From: Chromatiales bacterium
Lineage (GTDB): Bacteria; Pseudomonadota; Gammaproteobacteria; Chromatiales; Chromatiaceae
DNA length: 34,673 nt
Reading direction: 5' to 3'
Assembly: GCA_030145425.1 (NCBI GenBank)
Contig: JAQYVO010000232.1
Location: forward strand, 1-34,673
Shown here: positions 1-9,017 of the stretch, in pieces
Layout: every line of letters starts with the position of its first letter
How positions within the stretch are numbered: the first letter of the stretch is position 1
The notes under the pieces: generated by a model
Told to the model about the DNA's origin: nothing
The model's input: the letters and a program-made list of their open reading frames with translations, nothing else
Database searches by the model: none
Translations under genes and position numbers: made by a program

Positions 1-68
1 TTCAGGCGCCTGCCCGGTCCTTCCAGGACCTTGCCCTCGGACCTGTCATCCACCGCTTCGATACTCAT
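1..68 (-). CDS. rodZ: Partial N-terminus of a RodZ-like cytoskeletal protein
   Basis: Only the first 22 codons are inside the window. The start ATG (66-68) overlaps the pilW stop as ATGA, which indicates translational coupling. The visible peptide contains LEGPGRRL, which resembles the GPG-x-RL stretch that begins the helix-turn-helix domain of RodZ proteins. In many gammaproteobacteria rodZ directly follows pilW (and precedes ispG), so gene order supports the call. RodZ is an inner-membrane protein that links the MreB cytoskeleton to cell-wall elongation. The identification rests mainly on synteny plus a very short match, so another helix-turn-helix protein cannot be excluded. Confidence 0.55.
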   Translation of the reverse strand, partial: MSIEAVDDRSEGKVLEGPGRRL

Positions 69-862
69 CGGGCGTCCCAATCTCTCAAAAGCTGGATCTC
101 CTGTGAATCCGGGTACTGGCTTCGGAGCATCATCGAGTAACTCGCCACCGCATCCCGATCCCCCAGCTGGGATTCCGTTTTTATCCCCAGCCACAGGGAT
201 GAAGGCGTAGGACTGGCCACAGCCAGATAACGCTGCAGGTATGCTCGTGAAGACAGGTACTCTCCGTTATCGTAACTGAGTTTCGCCATCTCCATCAGGG
301 CCGTCGCATAACGCGGATTCCGCTGCAACGCGTTGCGCAGGTTTACCTCCGCCTGCACAGGGTCGTTTCGTGCCAGATCACAGATGCCTGCGTTGGTCAG
401 TGCCACTTCCGGTGTTTTGTAGAGTGGGTTTTTCAGTGCCGCCTGAAACTGAACATCGGCTTCCTTGAAACGATTCTGACGACACAGCATGGTGCCGTAG
501 GCGTTGCGGATATAGGGGTCCTTGGGATGGGCCCGGACCCCGGCCTTGAAGTGGGTCTCGGCCTGGCTGCTCTCTCCAAGCCGATCATAAACCAGGGCTA
601 TCACGTTTCTTGCGTCCACGTTCGTCGGGTCGATGTCAACAGCCTTCTTGGCCTGCTTGAGAGCCACATCCATCTGGCCTTCCCGCAGGTAGGCCACCGC
701 CAGTTGCACATAGATATCGCTGGCGCCTTTGTTCGGAGATGCCGTGTCCTCGCCCAGGTCCCCCGTGCTGTCCTGCATATCCGGGCGGGTATTGTTGGGT
801 GTACATCCCGAAATCAGAAACACCGCCAGTAAACCGGCAATTATCAAATGGTATCGAGTCAT
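65..862 (-). CDS. pilW: Type IV pilus biogenesis/stability lipoprotein PilW (PilF), TPR protein
   Basis: This 265-residue protein begins with a lipoprotein signal: a hydrophobic stretch, then the lipobox ISGC, so it is expected to be anchored to the outer membrane. The rest is tetratricopeptide repeats from about residue 50 to 240 (for example AYLREGQMDVALKQAKKAVD and VIALVYDRLGESSQAETHFK). Known PilW/PilF pilotins promote assembly and stability of the PilQ secretin and of type IV pili. Length matches the family (about 250 residues). The start codon overlaps the rlmN stop by one base (TGATG) and the gene end overlaps the rodZ start, so ndk-rlmN-pilW-rodZ is very likely one operon. I see no other pilus genes in the window. 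Confidence 0.9.
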   Translation of the reverse strand: MTRYHLIIAGLLAVFLISGCTPNNTRPDMQDSTGDLGEDTASPNKGASDIYVQLAVAYLREGQMDVALKQAKKAVDIDPTNVDARNVIALVYDRLGESSQAETHFKAGVRAHPKDPYIRNAYGTMLCRQNRFKEADVQFQAALKNPLYKTPEVALTNAGICDLARNDPVQAEVNLRNALQRNPRYATALMEMAKLSYDNGEYLSSRAYLQRYLAVASPTPSSLWLGIKTESQLGDRDAVASYSMMLRSQYPDSQEIQLLRDWDAR

Positions 863-1992
863 CAGAGCAAACTCTCCGGAACCGTGGCTACATTAATCGA
901 CTGCCTCAGGAGCCGGCGGCTTCGGTCTTTCACCCTCCCCACCAGCTGGCCGCATGCCGCATCTATATCATCCCCCCGAGTCTTGCGGGTCATCGCCATA
1001 ATACCTGCTTTCATCATCCGCTGACGAAAAGCCTCGATGCGCTCGGGTGACGAACTGCGATACTCGGTGCCCGGGAAGGGATTGAACGGGATCAGGTTCA
1101 GCTTTGAAGGCGTGCCTTCCAGCAGCCGGATCAACGATTTTGCATGGGCGTCGGTGTCGTTGACGCCGTCCAGCATCACATACTCCCAAGTGATCTTGCG
1201 GCGCTTGTCCCCCCGAATAAAATCCCTGCAGGCCGGTATCAGTTCCTCCAATGGGTATTTTCGGTTTATCGGCACCAGCTGATCCCTCAGTTCGTTGCTC
1301 GGCGCATGGAGTGAAACCGCGAGGCTGACGTCCGTGAACTCCCTCAACCGCTTCAGCGCCGGTACGATTCCGGAGGTGCTGAGGGTAACCCGGTACTTGG
1401 AGAGCATATAGGCCAAGTCGTCCTGCATGCTGTTCATGGCGGTGACTACCGGGTCGAAGTTGGCCAGCGGCTCGCCCATACCCATGAACACCACATTGGT
1501 GACACGTTTATCCATCCGATGCACAGCGACCCACAACTGGGCGATGATCTCACCCGCCGAAAGATTGCGGTTGTACCCCTGCTTGCCGGTTGAACAAAAA
1601 CTGCAGTCCAGGGAACATCCCACCTGGGATGAGACGCACAAGGTCCCCCGGTCGCCGTCGGGAATGAACACCGACTCCACCCGGTTGTTACAGGAAAGTT
1701 CCAGCACCCACTTGTGGGTGCCGTCCCGGGACGGCTGTTCGTAGACCACTTCGGGAATCCCGAAGCTGGCCTTCTCCTGCAGCCCGGCACGCAGCTTCTT
1801 CGACAGGTCGGTCATGGCATCAAAATCTGTCAGACCGTGCTTGTGAATCCACTTGAACAGATTACGTCCGTGATACGCCTTGCCGCCGAGCGTCTGGACA
1901 AAGGACTCCATGCCCTTCCGGTCCAGGTCCAACAGATTGGTTTTTTGTTCGGGGATCAATCTCAGCTCACCGGGTGCGTTCGCAGACACCAT
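862..1992 (-). CDS. rlmN: Dual-specificity 23S rRNA/tRNA adenine-C2 methyltransferase RlmN (radical SAM)
   Basis: RlmN methylates C2 of A2503 in 23S rRNA and of A37 in some tRNAs. The radical-SAM cluster motif CxxxCxxC is present as CSLDCSFC, preceded by TLCVSSQVG and followed by [11 protein letters not shown]. Other family marks are [41 protein letters not shown] and the C-terminal [16 protein letters not shown], which carries the second catalytic cysteine. A longer reading frame extends upstream, but the first 48 codons lie over the end of ndk and look non-coding, so I place the start at the ATG at 1990-1992. That gives 376 residues, normal for the family, and leaves a 26-base overlap with ndk. 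E. coli RlmN aligns from its KINLLDL segment with [11 protein letters not shown] here. Confidence 0.95.
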   Translation of the reverse strand: MVSANAPGELRLIPEQKTNLLDLDRKGMESFVQTLGGKAYHGRNLFKWIHKHGLTDFDAMTDLSKKLRAGLQEKASFGIPEVVYEQPSRDGTHKWVLELSCNNRVESVFIPDGDRGTLCVSSQVGCSLDCSFCSTGKQGYNRNLSAGEIIAQLWVAVHRMDKRVTNVVFMGMGEPLANFDPVVTAMNSMQDDLAYMLSKYRVTLSTSGIVPALKRLREFTDVSLAVSLHAPSNELRDQLVPINRKYPLEELIPACRDFIRGDKRRKITWEYVMLDGVNDTDAHAKSLIRLLEGTPSKLNLIPFNPFPGTEYRSSSPERIEAFRQRMMKAGIMAMTRKTRGDDIDAACGQLVGRVKDRSRRLLRQSINVATVPESLL

Positions 1993-2395
1993 CAGGAAAG
2001 AAAAACGATATCTCCACCGCCGCGGTTTCGGGCGCGTCGGATCCGTGCACGGCATTCTCATCCACCGTCTGGGCGAAATCCGCCCTGATGGTGCCGGACG
2101 CAGCCTCCTGTGGATTGGTGGCACCCATGATCTCACGGTTTCTTGCGATAGCGTTCTCGCCTTCCAACACCTGGACCACTACCGGGCCCGAGGTCATAAA
2201 GTCGATCAGATCATTGTAGAACGGGCGTTCCTTGTGCACGGCATAGAAGCCCCCGGCCTGCTCTCTGGTCAGATGGAGCATTCTGGATGCCACAATCTTC
2301 AAACCGGCGCTCTCAAACCGGTCGTAAATCTTCCCAATTACGTTCTTTGCCACTGCGTCGGGTTTGACAATTGAGAAGGTGCGTTCGATAGCCAT
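1967..2395 (-). CDS. ndk: Nucleoside diphosphate kinase
   Basis: Ndk transfers the gamma phosphate from ATP to other nucleoside diphosphates through a phosphohistidine. The 142-residue protein starts [15 protein letters not shown], has [17 protein letters not shown], and carries the active-site histidine in the N-x-x-HGSD motif (NAVHGSD). Length is the family norm of about 143. The frame can be extended upstream, but the extension is unrelated and the ATG at 2393-2395 is preceded by a GGAG ribosome-binding site about eight bases away. Its last codons overlap the rlmN start by 26 bases. The C-terminal tail after EISFFF is slightly diverged (PDGVCERTR). It is the first gene of the ndk-rlmN-pilW-rodZ operon; I could not identify its promoter in the 263-base gap before the next gene. 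Confidence 0.96.
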   Translation of the reverse strand: MAIERTFSIVKPDAVAKNVIGKIYDRFESAGLKIVASRMLHLTREQAGGFYAVHKERPFYNDLIDFMTSGPVVVQVLEGENAIARNREIMGATNPQEAASGTIRADFAQTVDENAVHGSDAPETAAVEISFFFPDGVCERTR

Positions 2396-2658
2396 TAGAA
2401 ATCTCCAGAAAATCCAAAAAAATACAAAACCTTGCAGCCCGATTGCTGCACCACCGGGGTACGGGATATACGGGGGCAAAACCGCCCTCAGCGGATCAAC
2501 AGCCCCGGGGCATCTGATCCCGTTTCCAGCCCGAAAGCATAATTTTTTCTTACACTTACACGACAGCGGTGAATTTTACCTTGCGGCGACATCTTCAAGC
2601 AATGCCTTTCCGGGCAGGGGGCTGGGGCCTGCAGCATTATGCGGCCGGGGAAAAACTT

Positions 2659-3531
2659 TCAGGCGCGATAACGGGTCAACGCGATCCCCGTCAGTATTAT
2701 TGCGAGGGAAAAAAGGCTGGTACTCGTCATCGGTTCCGACAAAATCCAGACACCGGTGAAAAAGGCCACCACCGGGATAAGATAATTGATATTGGACAGA
2801 AAGCTGGGGCCGGCACGGCCAATCACGGCGAAGTATACGATGGTGGCCAGTCCGGTAGGGGCAACACCAAGCCACACCAGCGCCAGCATCGATTCCCGGG
2901 AAAAGGAGGCCCCCTGCCCTGCCAGCTCCTGCGTTGCCCACACAGGGACGACGATCAGGCTCGCCGCCACTAACACCCCTGTGCCCGCAACCAGCGGATT
3001 AAAATGGGGCAACCTTCTTGCAAGTATGGTGTTAACCGCATAACAGACCGCGGCACCGAGTATCGCCAGACCTCTCAGCACTTCGCCCCCCCCACTTGCC
3101 ATGGTCGGCCCCAGCAGCAATATGACGCCTGTAATACCCAACACGAAACCGGACAGCTTGAACAGATTCAGCCGTTCACCGGGAACGAAGAAGTGGGCCA
3201 GCACCATGGTGACCAGGGGCATGACTGCCATCAGCACGCCGGCTATGCCGGAGTCTATCTCCTGCTGTCCCCAGGCTATCAGATAAAAAGGTGCCAGATT
3301 GCCCACAACCGCCATCAAAAAGAACCCTCCCCAGGCACCGGCATTTCGCGGGAATTTCAGACCCCGCAGCACAACCACCGGAAACAGCACCAACGCCCCC
3401 AACAAAACCCGAAGGGCAACCACACCCATGGGACTCACCGACTCCACGGCAATGGCTGTCACCATGAAAGAGGTGCCCCAGAGAAATATGAGGCAAAGCA
3501 GGAAAAACCAATCCAGAAGGTTGGGGCGCAT
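2659..3531 (-). CDS. EamA-family (DMT superfamily) transporter
   Basis: The protein (290 residues) is almost entirely hydrophobic, with about ten predicted transmembrane segments in two halves, as expected for two tandem EamA domains. Family-like features are the first segment (FLLCLIFLWGTSFMVTAIAV), the RVLLGALVLFPVVVL second segment and the SFLSNINYLIPVVAFF stretch near the C-terminus. Drug/metabolite transporters of this group export amino acids or other small metabolites, but the substrate cannot be read from sequence. It lies 28 bases downstream of the cation/proton antiporter on the same strand, so the two may be co-transcribed. The 263 bases after its stop hold no convincing gene and lead to ndk. 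Confidence 0.88.
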   Translation of the reverse strand: MRPNLLDWFFLLCLIFLWGTSFMVTAIAVESVSPMGVVALRVLLGALVLFPVVVLRGLKFPRNAGAWGGFFLMAVVGNLAPFYLIAWGQQEIDSGIAGVLMAVMPLVTMVLAHFFVPGERLNLFKLSGFVLGITGVILLLGPTMASGGGEVLRGLAILGAAVCYAVNTILARRLPHFNPLVAGTGVLVAASLIVVPVWATQELAGQGASFSRESMLALVWLGVAPTGLATIVYFAVIGRAGPSFLSNINYLIPVVAFFTGVWILSEPMTSTSLFSLAIILTGIALTRYRA

Positions 3532-3559
3532 CAGCTTTTACCGGGTGAGCGGCTATTCA

Positions 3560-4951
3560 CTACTCACATGGTCTGCGATGGCGGGGTCCGGATACGGCAT
3601 TCGGATCCCCCCGACCCATGTATTTGGTCAGTATCGGGGGAGTCGAGAGCGTCGTGACAACGATCATGAGTACCACGGCCGAAAACATGGCGCTGTCCAT
3701 CACACCAAGGCTCTTGCCGATGGAGGCAAACACCAGCCCCACCTCACCCCGGGGCATCATACCCACGCCGATGGCCAGCCTGTTATGGTGCCTGTCCGCA
3801 CCCAGTCCAGACACTATCTTGCCGCCGATACCGACAACGATAAGACCCAGGGCCAGCATAATCACGTGCCAGTCCATGAAGGTTTCCAATTTGACCTGTA
3901 TGCCCATGAGTACAAAAAAAACTGGCACCAGGATCGCCTCGAGCGGGGCGAACAGTTCCTTTATCGAGTACTTGTGATGCCGGTGATCGCCCCAGGCGTT
4001 GAAATGGCTGTCCTGCAGCAGCAGTCCCGCGGCAAATGCGCCCACAATGGTCGCCAGCCCGACAGTGTTGGCAAGCCAGGCCACGGTCATCACGAAAATA
4101 AAGGAGATGAAAAGCTTGGCCTCCATCACATTGAGATTGCGCAGCAGGCGAATCAGCAATTTGATGATGGTGGGTCCCATCAGAAGCAGGCTGAAAATGA
4201 AAAACGCTGACAGTGTGATAATGCCCGCAACCTGTGAGAGCTCCACACTGCCGGTCACCACGATACCCGTGGCGATGGCAAGTATCACCAGGCCCAGCAC
4301 ATCATCAATCACCGCGGCGCCCAGTATGATATGAGCTTCTTTGGAAGCCGATTGGCCGATGTCATCAAGCACACGGGCCGTGATGCCGATGCTGGTGGCG
4401 CACAGTGTGGCGCCGAGAAACATATGCTCCGCGTGCCCCACACCCGGCATCAGTGCCCATGCCACCAGAAAACCCAGGACAAAGGGCGCGAGCACACCGA
4501 TTATTGCCACCTTGAGAGAGTTGGAGCCGACTTCCCGCAATTCCGCCACGCAGGTGTCCAACCCCACGTGAAACAGCAGAAAAATCACTCCGTACCGGGA
4601 GAAGATATCAACTGCCTGGGCAACCTGCAGATATTCTCCTCCCCGGGCTCCCTTTACCACCTCCAGGAAGATGGGGCCGTAATAGTTGCCCAGCACCATG
4701 GTGGCCGCCTCATCCAGACTCACCCCGGCAAGGGCATGGCGCGCGATATCCATTACCGCCGTGCCTTCCCGCAGCACCACCATGAGATCGTAATGGAACA
4801 GGTAGAGGACATTACCGAGAACGATGCCCATCAAGAGTTCGCCCAGCACAGAAGGCTGATTGAGATGGCGGGCCGTGAAGCGGCCAATCAGGGCAGCCAC
4901 CAGAATCAGGGTGACACCGAATATTACCGGCGCTATCGGATCACTGTGCAT
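3560..4951 (-). CDS. CPA2-family cation:proton antiporter (Kef-type membrane component)
   Basis: A 463-residue inner-membrane protein of about 12 transmembrane segments, matching the Na+/H+ exchanger domain of the monovalent cation:proton antiporter-2 family. Diagnostic stretches are QPSVLGELLMGIVLGN near the N-terminus, FLLFHVGLDT, the ATSIGITARVLDDIG segment, AAVIDDVLGLVILAIATG and GMMPRGEVGLVFASIG. The paired acidic residues in IDDVLG are typical ion-translocation residues of the family. It ends soon after the membrane domain and lacks the C-terminal TrkA-N/RCK domain found in KefB and KefC, so gating by nucleotide or glutathione is not indicated. Whether it moves Na+ or K+ is unknown. It is divergently transcribed from sdaA. 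Confidence 0.9.
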   Translation of the reverse strand: MHSDPIAPVIFGVTLILVAALIGRFTARHLNQPSVLGELLMGIVLGNVLYLFHYDLMVVLREGTAVMDIARHALAGVSLDEAATMVLGNYYGPIFLEVVKGARGGEYLQVAQAVDIFSRYGVIFLLFHVGLDTCVAELREVGSNSLKVAIIGVLAPFVLGFLVAWALMPGVGHAEHMFLGATLCATSIGITARVLDDIGQSASKEAHIILGAAVIDDVLGLVILAIATGIVVTGSVELSQVAGIITLSAFFIFSLLLMGPTIIKLLIRLLRNLNVMEAKLFISFIFVMTVAWLANTVGLATIVGAFAAGLLLQDSHFNAWGDHRHHKYSIKELFAPLEAILVPVFFVLMGIQVKLETFMDWHVIMLALGLIVVGIGGKIVSGLGADRHHNRLAIGVGMMPRGEVGLVFASIGKSLGVMDSAMFSAVVLMIVVTTLSTPPILTKYMGRGDPNAVSGPRHRRPCE

Positions 4952-5339
4952 GACGGACTTGATGGGGTTCGGAAAGTACTGACATGGTGGGTAAGACGGA
5001 CAGTTACCTTACTTTGTCAGGCGTTTTTCGCCATCCTGTACCAACCACACCCGGAAATTAAACAGGGAATTCCGGCAGGATCGCCAGCCGCCCGGGATAC
5101 GCGATTGATATACACCATAGTATTGAAGAAAATCCTAATATTCCACTGTCAGATGCATGTATGGTTGCCGGCTCCGGGTGTTTCCCCGCAGGGACTGCGA
5201 TAAACCCCTTGTGACAAATTGATGAAAAAGGCTGATCTCCAGCTATTATTTGATTATCTGCAACAGATTCCACCGGCCTGAAACCTTTCGAACCGGGGGT
5301 TCCTTCATCTTGTTGGGTGTGGTTTCGAGGACTTAATTT
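4952..5339. promoter_or_regulatory. Divergent intergenic region between antiporter and sdaA
   Basis: This 388-base stretch separates two divergent genes and must hold both promoters. It is richer in A+T than the flanking genes, with AT blocks near 5100-5140 and 5220-5265. I see no convincing small gene, no tRNA, and no glycine-riboswitch-like conserved core ahead of sdaA. No single -35/-10 pair stands out clearly enough to assign. Confidence 0.4.
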
Positions 5340-6716
5340 GTGACCATCAGTATTTTCGAGTTGTTCAAAATCGGTATCGGACCGTCCAGCTCCCATACCG
5401 TCGGCCCCATGCGGGCAGCACGCGCATTCGCACAACAGCTTCAGGATATGGGGCTTCTGGCGAAGACTGCCGGGATCAAGTCGGAACTTTTCGGCTCACT
5501 GGGGGCGACCGGGAAGGGACACGGCAGTGACAAGGCCATTATGCTGGGTCTCGAGGGCGATGAGCCCGATACGGTGGACGTGGATTCCGTGGATTCGCGG
5601 CTTCAACGGATCCGCGATAACGAAAAACTGAACCTGCTGGGTATCCATACCGTCCCATTTCACGAAAAACAGCATCTGGTGATGCACAAACGCCAGAACC
5701 TTCCCTATCATCCCAATGGGATGCGTTTTACCGCATTTGACCCGACAGGCAATCCCCTTCATGAGCAGATCTATTATTCCGTCGGCGGGGGCTTTATCGT
5801 CGACGAAACCGCGGCCGGGGCCGACCGGGTTATTGAAGACCCTACGGAGGTACCCCACGCCTTCACCAGCGCAAAGGAACTGCTCTCGCTTTGTGATTCC
5901 GAGGGACTCTGCATCAGCACGCTCATGCTGGAAAATGAAAAAGCGTGGCGTAGTGAGCAGAAAGTCAAAGAGGAACTGAAAAAAATCTGGCAGGTAATGC
6001 AGGCCTGCGTGGAACGCGGCTGTCATCGGGAAGGCATTCTTCCCGGCGGCATGAAAGTCAAGCGCAGGGCAGCGGGAATGTACCGGAAACTCCGCGCCGA
6101 GCGAAATGAAGCCGGAATGGCGATGGCAGCAATAGATTGGACGAATCTCTACGCTTTGGCCGTAAATGAGGAAAATGCTGCGGGAGGCCGGGTGGTTACC
6201 GCGCCCACCAACGGCGCCTCAGGGGTCATTCCGGCGGTGCTCAGTTATTACTGGAATTTCTGCAAAGGTGCCGATGAGGACGGCATAGTCCGTTTTCTGC
6301 TGACTGCAGGCGCCATTGGCATCCTCTACAAAACCAACGCATCAATCTCCGGAGCGGAGGTCGGCTGCCAGGGAGAAGTGGGGGCCGCCTGTTCCATGGC
6401 GGCGGGAGGCCTGACAGAGGCCCTTGGGGGCACACCCTCCCAGGTGGAGAACGCTGCGGAGATCGGCATGGAGCACAACCTGGGATTGACCTGCGACCCC
6501 GTCGGCGGGCTGGTTCAGGTACCCTGTATCGAACGCAACGCCATGGGTGCGGTAAAAGCGATCAACGCCTCCAGAATGGCCCTGTTCGGGGATGGCAGCC
6601 ATTACGTATCCCTGGACAAGGTGATCCGCACCATGCGTGAAACCGGTCATGACATGAAAACCAAGTATAAGGAGACCGCAAGGGGCGGTCTGGCGGTCAA
6701 CATCGTGGATTGTTGA
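5340..6716 (+). CDS. sdaA: L-serine ammonia-lyase (L-serine dehydratase), iron-sulfur type
   Basis: The enzyme deaminates L-serine to pyruvate and ammonia using a [4Fe-4S] cluster. The 458-residue protein is a single-chain fusion of the usual beta (N-terminal, [15 protein letters not shown]) and alpha (C-terminal) domains. The C-terminal domain shows [20 protein letters not shown], then [20 protein letters not shown], which carry the conserved cluster cysteines and the phosphate-type binding loops. Length matches E. coli SdaA (454). The start is a GTG at 5340-5342 with an AGG about nine bases upstream; translation from here begins exactly at the conserved [18 protein letters not shown]. It is divergent from the antiporter and followed by 173 bases without a gene, so it appears monocistronic. 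Confidence 0.95.
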   Translation: MTISIFELFKIGIGPSSSHTVGPMRAARAFAQQLQDMGLLAKTAGIKSELFGSLGATGKGHGSDKAIMLGLEGDEPDTVDVDSVDSRLQRIRDNEKLNLLGIHTVPFHEKQHLVMHKRQNLPYHPNGMRFTAFDPTGNPLHEQIYYSVGGGFIVDETAAGADRVIEDPTEVPHAFTSAKELLSLCDSEGLCISTLMLENEKAWRSEQKVKEELKKIWQVMQACVERGCHREGILPGGMKVKRRAAGMYRKLRAERNEAGMAMAAIDWTNLYALAVNEENAAGGRVVTAPTNGASGVIPAVLSYYWNFCKGADEDGIVRFLLTAGAIGILYKTNASISGAEVGCQGEVGAACSMAAGGLTEALGGTPSQVENAAEIGMEHNLGLTCDPVGGLVQVPCIERNAMGAVKAINASRMALFGDGSHYVSLDKVIRTMRETGHDMKTKYKETARGGLAVNIVDC

Positions 6717-6889
6717 TGCAAGTACTCCGTCAATATCCAATTGACAGGGTACTAGAAATACCCCCTTGTATTTCCTATGCTTGAGTCCAGCAAATCACAT
6801 GCTGCCGCAGCATTGGAATATCCCGAACACCCGAGCGGCCGCATGTCTTTGTGCCTGTTCCCTGAATCCCGAGGTATCCGGAAGCTGTT

Positions 6890-7273
6890 ATGAATCTTGA
6901 AAAAGTTATTTTCGGTTTCTTTATTGTCCTTGCTCTTTCCCTGAATGTGGGGTTCGTATTTGGAGAGCTTGCCGAGTCGGGGCATCACAGTCTCTGGATG
7001 CTGTTTACGGCGCTGCTTGCAAGTCTGTTCACCACCGGCCTCAAGATCGGTGACAGAACCCAGATAGGCGCCATCACCTTGTCAACAAGTCTCGTCACCA
7101 ATCTTCTGTTGATGATCGCAATCACCTATTGGGCGATCGGCGAAGGTGGCATGGATGTTTCACCCAGCCAGAATCGCATGGTGACGATTATCTCCCTGGC
7201 CGGCGGCGCCCTGGTTGCCAACTTCGTTTCGGTGTTGATGCTCGTAACCGATACCCTCATGTCCAGGCGCTAG
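6890..7273 (+). CDS. Small four-helix membrane protein (DUF6394-like), partner of the channel gene
   Basis: A 127-residue hydrophobic protein with four likely transmembrane helices (around residues 5-25, 35-52, 60-85 and 95-120) separated by short loops. The loop GLKIGDRTQIGAITL lies between helices two and three. I recall this arrangement, a small membrane protein directly ahead of a TrkA-N potassium-channel gene, from the family annotated DUF6394, but I cannot verify the family here. The next gene starts 19 bases downstream on the same strand, which suggests co-transcription and a role as accessory subunit or regulator of the channel. There is no signal peptide or catalytic motif. The function is unknown. 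Confidence 0.75.
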   Translation: MNLEKVIFGFFIVLALSLNVGFVFGELAESGHHSLWMLFTALLASLFTTGLKIGDRTQIGAITLSTSLVTNLLLMIAITYWAIGEGGMDVSPSQNRMVTIISLAGGALVANFVSVLMLVTDTLMSRR

Positions 7274-7292
7274 GCGGCATAAGGTATATTTT

Positions 7293-9017
7293 GTGGCCGC
7301 CATTTCCGATCTCGACCGCGTATCCTCTATCGTACTGCGCTATATGCGCGCGCCGGTTCTGGTGCTGCTGGCCACCTATGGCATAGGCATCACCGGCATG
7401 GCGCTCATGCCCGGCCTGGAGACGGAGAGCGGCTCCGGCAAGATGAACCTGTTTCACGCCTTCTATTTTTTTACTTACACGGCCACGACAACGGGATTCG
7501 GCGAGATACCGTCACCTTTCAGCGAGGCACAAAGACTATGGGCCACCATTTGCCTGTACGTCGGGGTGATCGCATGGCTCTACGCCGTCGGTTCCATGAT
7601 CAAGTTGGCTCAGCATCCGGAACTGCTGACGGCGATTGGGGAAAGGCGTTTCTCAAGGCGCGTCCGCAGCATATCCGAACCCTTCTCCATCATCTGCGGT
7701 TTTGGCGATACCGGGAGCCTGCTGGCAAGGGGACTGAGCGAGAATTTTTGCGCAGCCGTGGTGATCGACAGCGACACTGAACGCATAAAGGCTTTGAACC
7801 TGCGGGACTACAGAGTGAAGATGGCTGGGCTGTGCGCTGATTCCAGCGTGCCGCAGCACCTCCTGGCGGCAGGGGTAACCCGCAGTAATTGCCGGGCCCT
7901 GGTGGCACTTACCTCTCACGAAGACACAAACCTGAAGATCGCAGTGATGGCCCGATCGCTCAACCCTTCGGTGCGCATCATCTGCCGTTCAACCAACCAG
8001 CGCAACAGAGAGCATCTCGAGACGCTGGGCGGTGTGACGATCGTGGACTCTTACGAGATATTCTCCCGCCAGCTGCGAACCGCCATTACCATGCCCCTGC
8101 TCTACTCCTGGGAAGAGTGGCTGCTCAGCGTCCCCGGCATCGACCTTGAAGACCCCGTGTGCGCACCCAAGGGCAACTGGATACTCTGTGGCTACGGCCG
8201 CATGGGCCGTGCCCTCAACAACGCACTGAATGAACGTAAGATACCGACCACTATCGTCGACCCCGACCAGGTCCCCGGGAAACCGGAGCTGCACCAGGTA
8301 ATTGGCCGCGCAGGGGTCACCACGCTGCAGAAAGCAGGTATTTCGGAAGCTGTCGGCGTGGTCGCCGGCACCGACAGTGATGAGGACAACCTGGGCATCC
8401 TGTTGACCGCCCGCCGTCTGAACCCGGAAGTGTTCCTGGTGGTGCGCCAGAATCGCCATGAGAACGAACTGGCTTTCAATGCGGCACATGCAAACCTGAT
8501 CATGCAGCCCAGCCTGATCACCGCCAGAAGGATCCTCCTCATGCTGTCTGCGCCCCTGATGCTCGATCTCAGGATCTATCTGAGGGAAAAAGGCCGGCAC
8601 AGGGTACGAGACGTGCTTGAGGGAACCAGGAACATATTCAACGGCGAGAAGCTCCAGCTCTGGACGGAATCCCTGGCAGAGAGATCATGCACCGTTGCCC
8701 GGTTGCGTACCCAGGGGTTGCGGCCCACGCTCGGGGATATCATGCGCTCTTCTGCGGACCGGGATCAGCGGCTGTCGGCAATACCGCTGGTGTTGAAGAG
8801 AGGGGAAGAATCGATCATGCTCCCCGGCGAGGAAGTCGAGTTGTTCACAAATGATGCCATTCTTTTTTGCGGTACAGAACGGGCCCACCGGCATATCAAT
8901 GCGAATCTGAACAACCCCTATACGCTTCGCTATCTGCACCTGGGTGAGGATGAGCCCCGGGGCCTGCTGGCACAATGGCTATTCGCCCGCATATCCCTGA
9001 CCGGAACTATTCGATGA
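7293..9017 (+). CDS. Potassium channel-like protein with two TrkA-N (RCK) domains
   Basis: A 574-residue protein. The N-terminal membrane part has a helix at about 20-40, a pore loop with the filter-like motif TATTTGFGEI (residues 63-72), and a second helix at about 84-102, the two-helix plan of simple K+ channels. A first nucleotide-binding RCK domain starts near 131 (IICGFGDTG) and a second near 293 (ILCGYGRMG, then TTIVDPD). The remainder resembles TrkA-C-type ligand domains. Such channels are gated by NAD(H), nucleotides or ions bound to the RCK ring. The filter reads T-x-GFG rather than GYG, a known variation. The start is GTG at 7293 with AAGG eight bases upstream. The last 11 bases overlap the convergent ppk2. 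Confidence 0.88.
   Translation: MAAISDLDRVSSIVLRYMRAPVLVLLATYGIGITGMALMPGLETESGSGKMNLFHAFYFFTYTATTTGFGEIPSPFSEAQRLWATICLYVGVIAWLYAVGSMIKLAQHPELLTAIGERRFSRRVRSISEPFSIICGFGDTGSLLARGLSENFCAAVVIDSDTERIKALNLRDYRVKMAGLCADSSVPQHLLAAGVTRSNCRALVALTSHEDTNLKIAVMARSLNPSVRIICRSTNQRNREHLETLGGVTIVDSYEIFSRQLRTAITMPLLYSWEEWLLSVPGIDLEDPVCAPKGNWILCGYGRMGRALNNALNERKIPTTIVDPDQVPGKPELHQVIGRAGVTTLQKAGISEAVGVVAGTDSDEDNLGILLTARRLNPEVFLVVRQNRHENELAFNAAHANLIMQPSLITARRILLMLSAPLMLDLRIYLREKGRHRVRDVLEGTRNIFNGEKLQLWTESLAERSCTVARLRTQGLRPTLGDIMRSSADRDQRLSAIPLVLKRGEESIMLPGEEVELFTNDAILFCGTERAHRHINANLNNPYTLRYLHLGEDEPRGLLAQWLFARISLTGTIR

Noticed and set aside
5180-5339. Possible riboswitch ahead of sdaA
   Set aside because: No conserved glycine-riboswitch core or paired structure with an expression platform could be seen.
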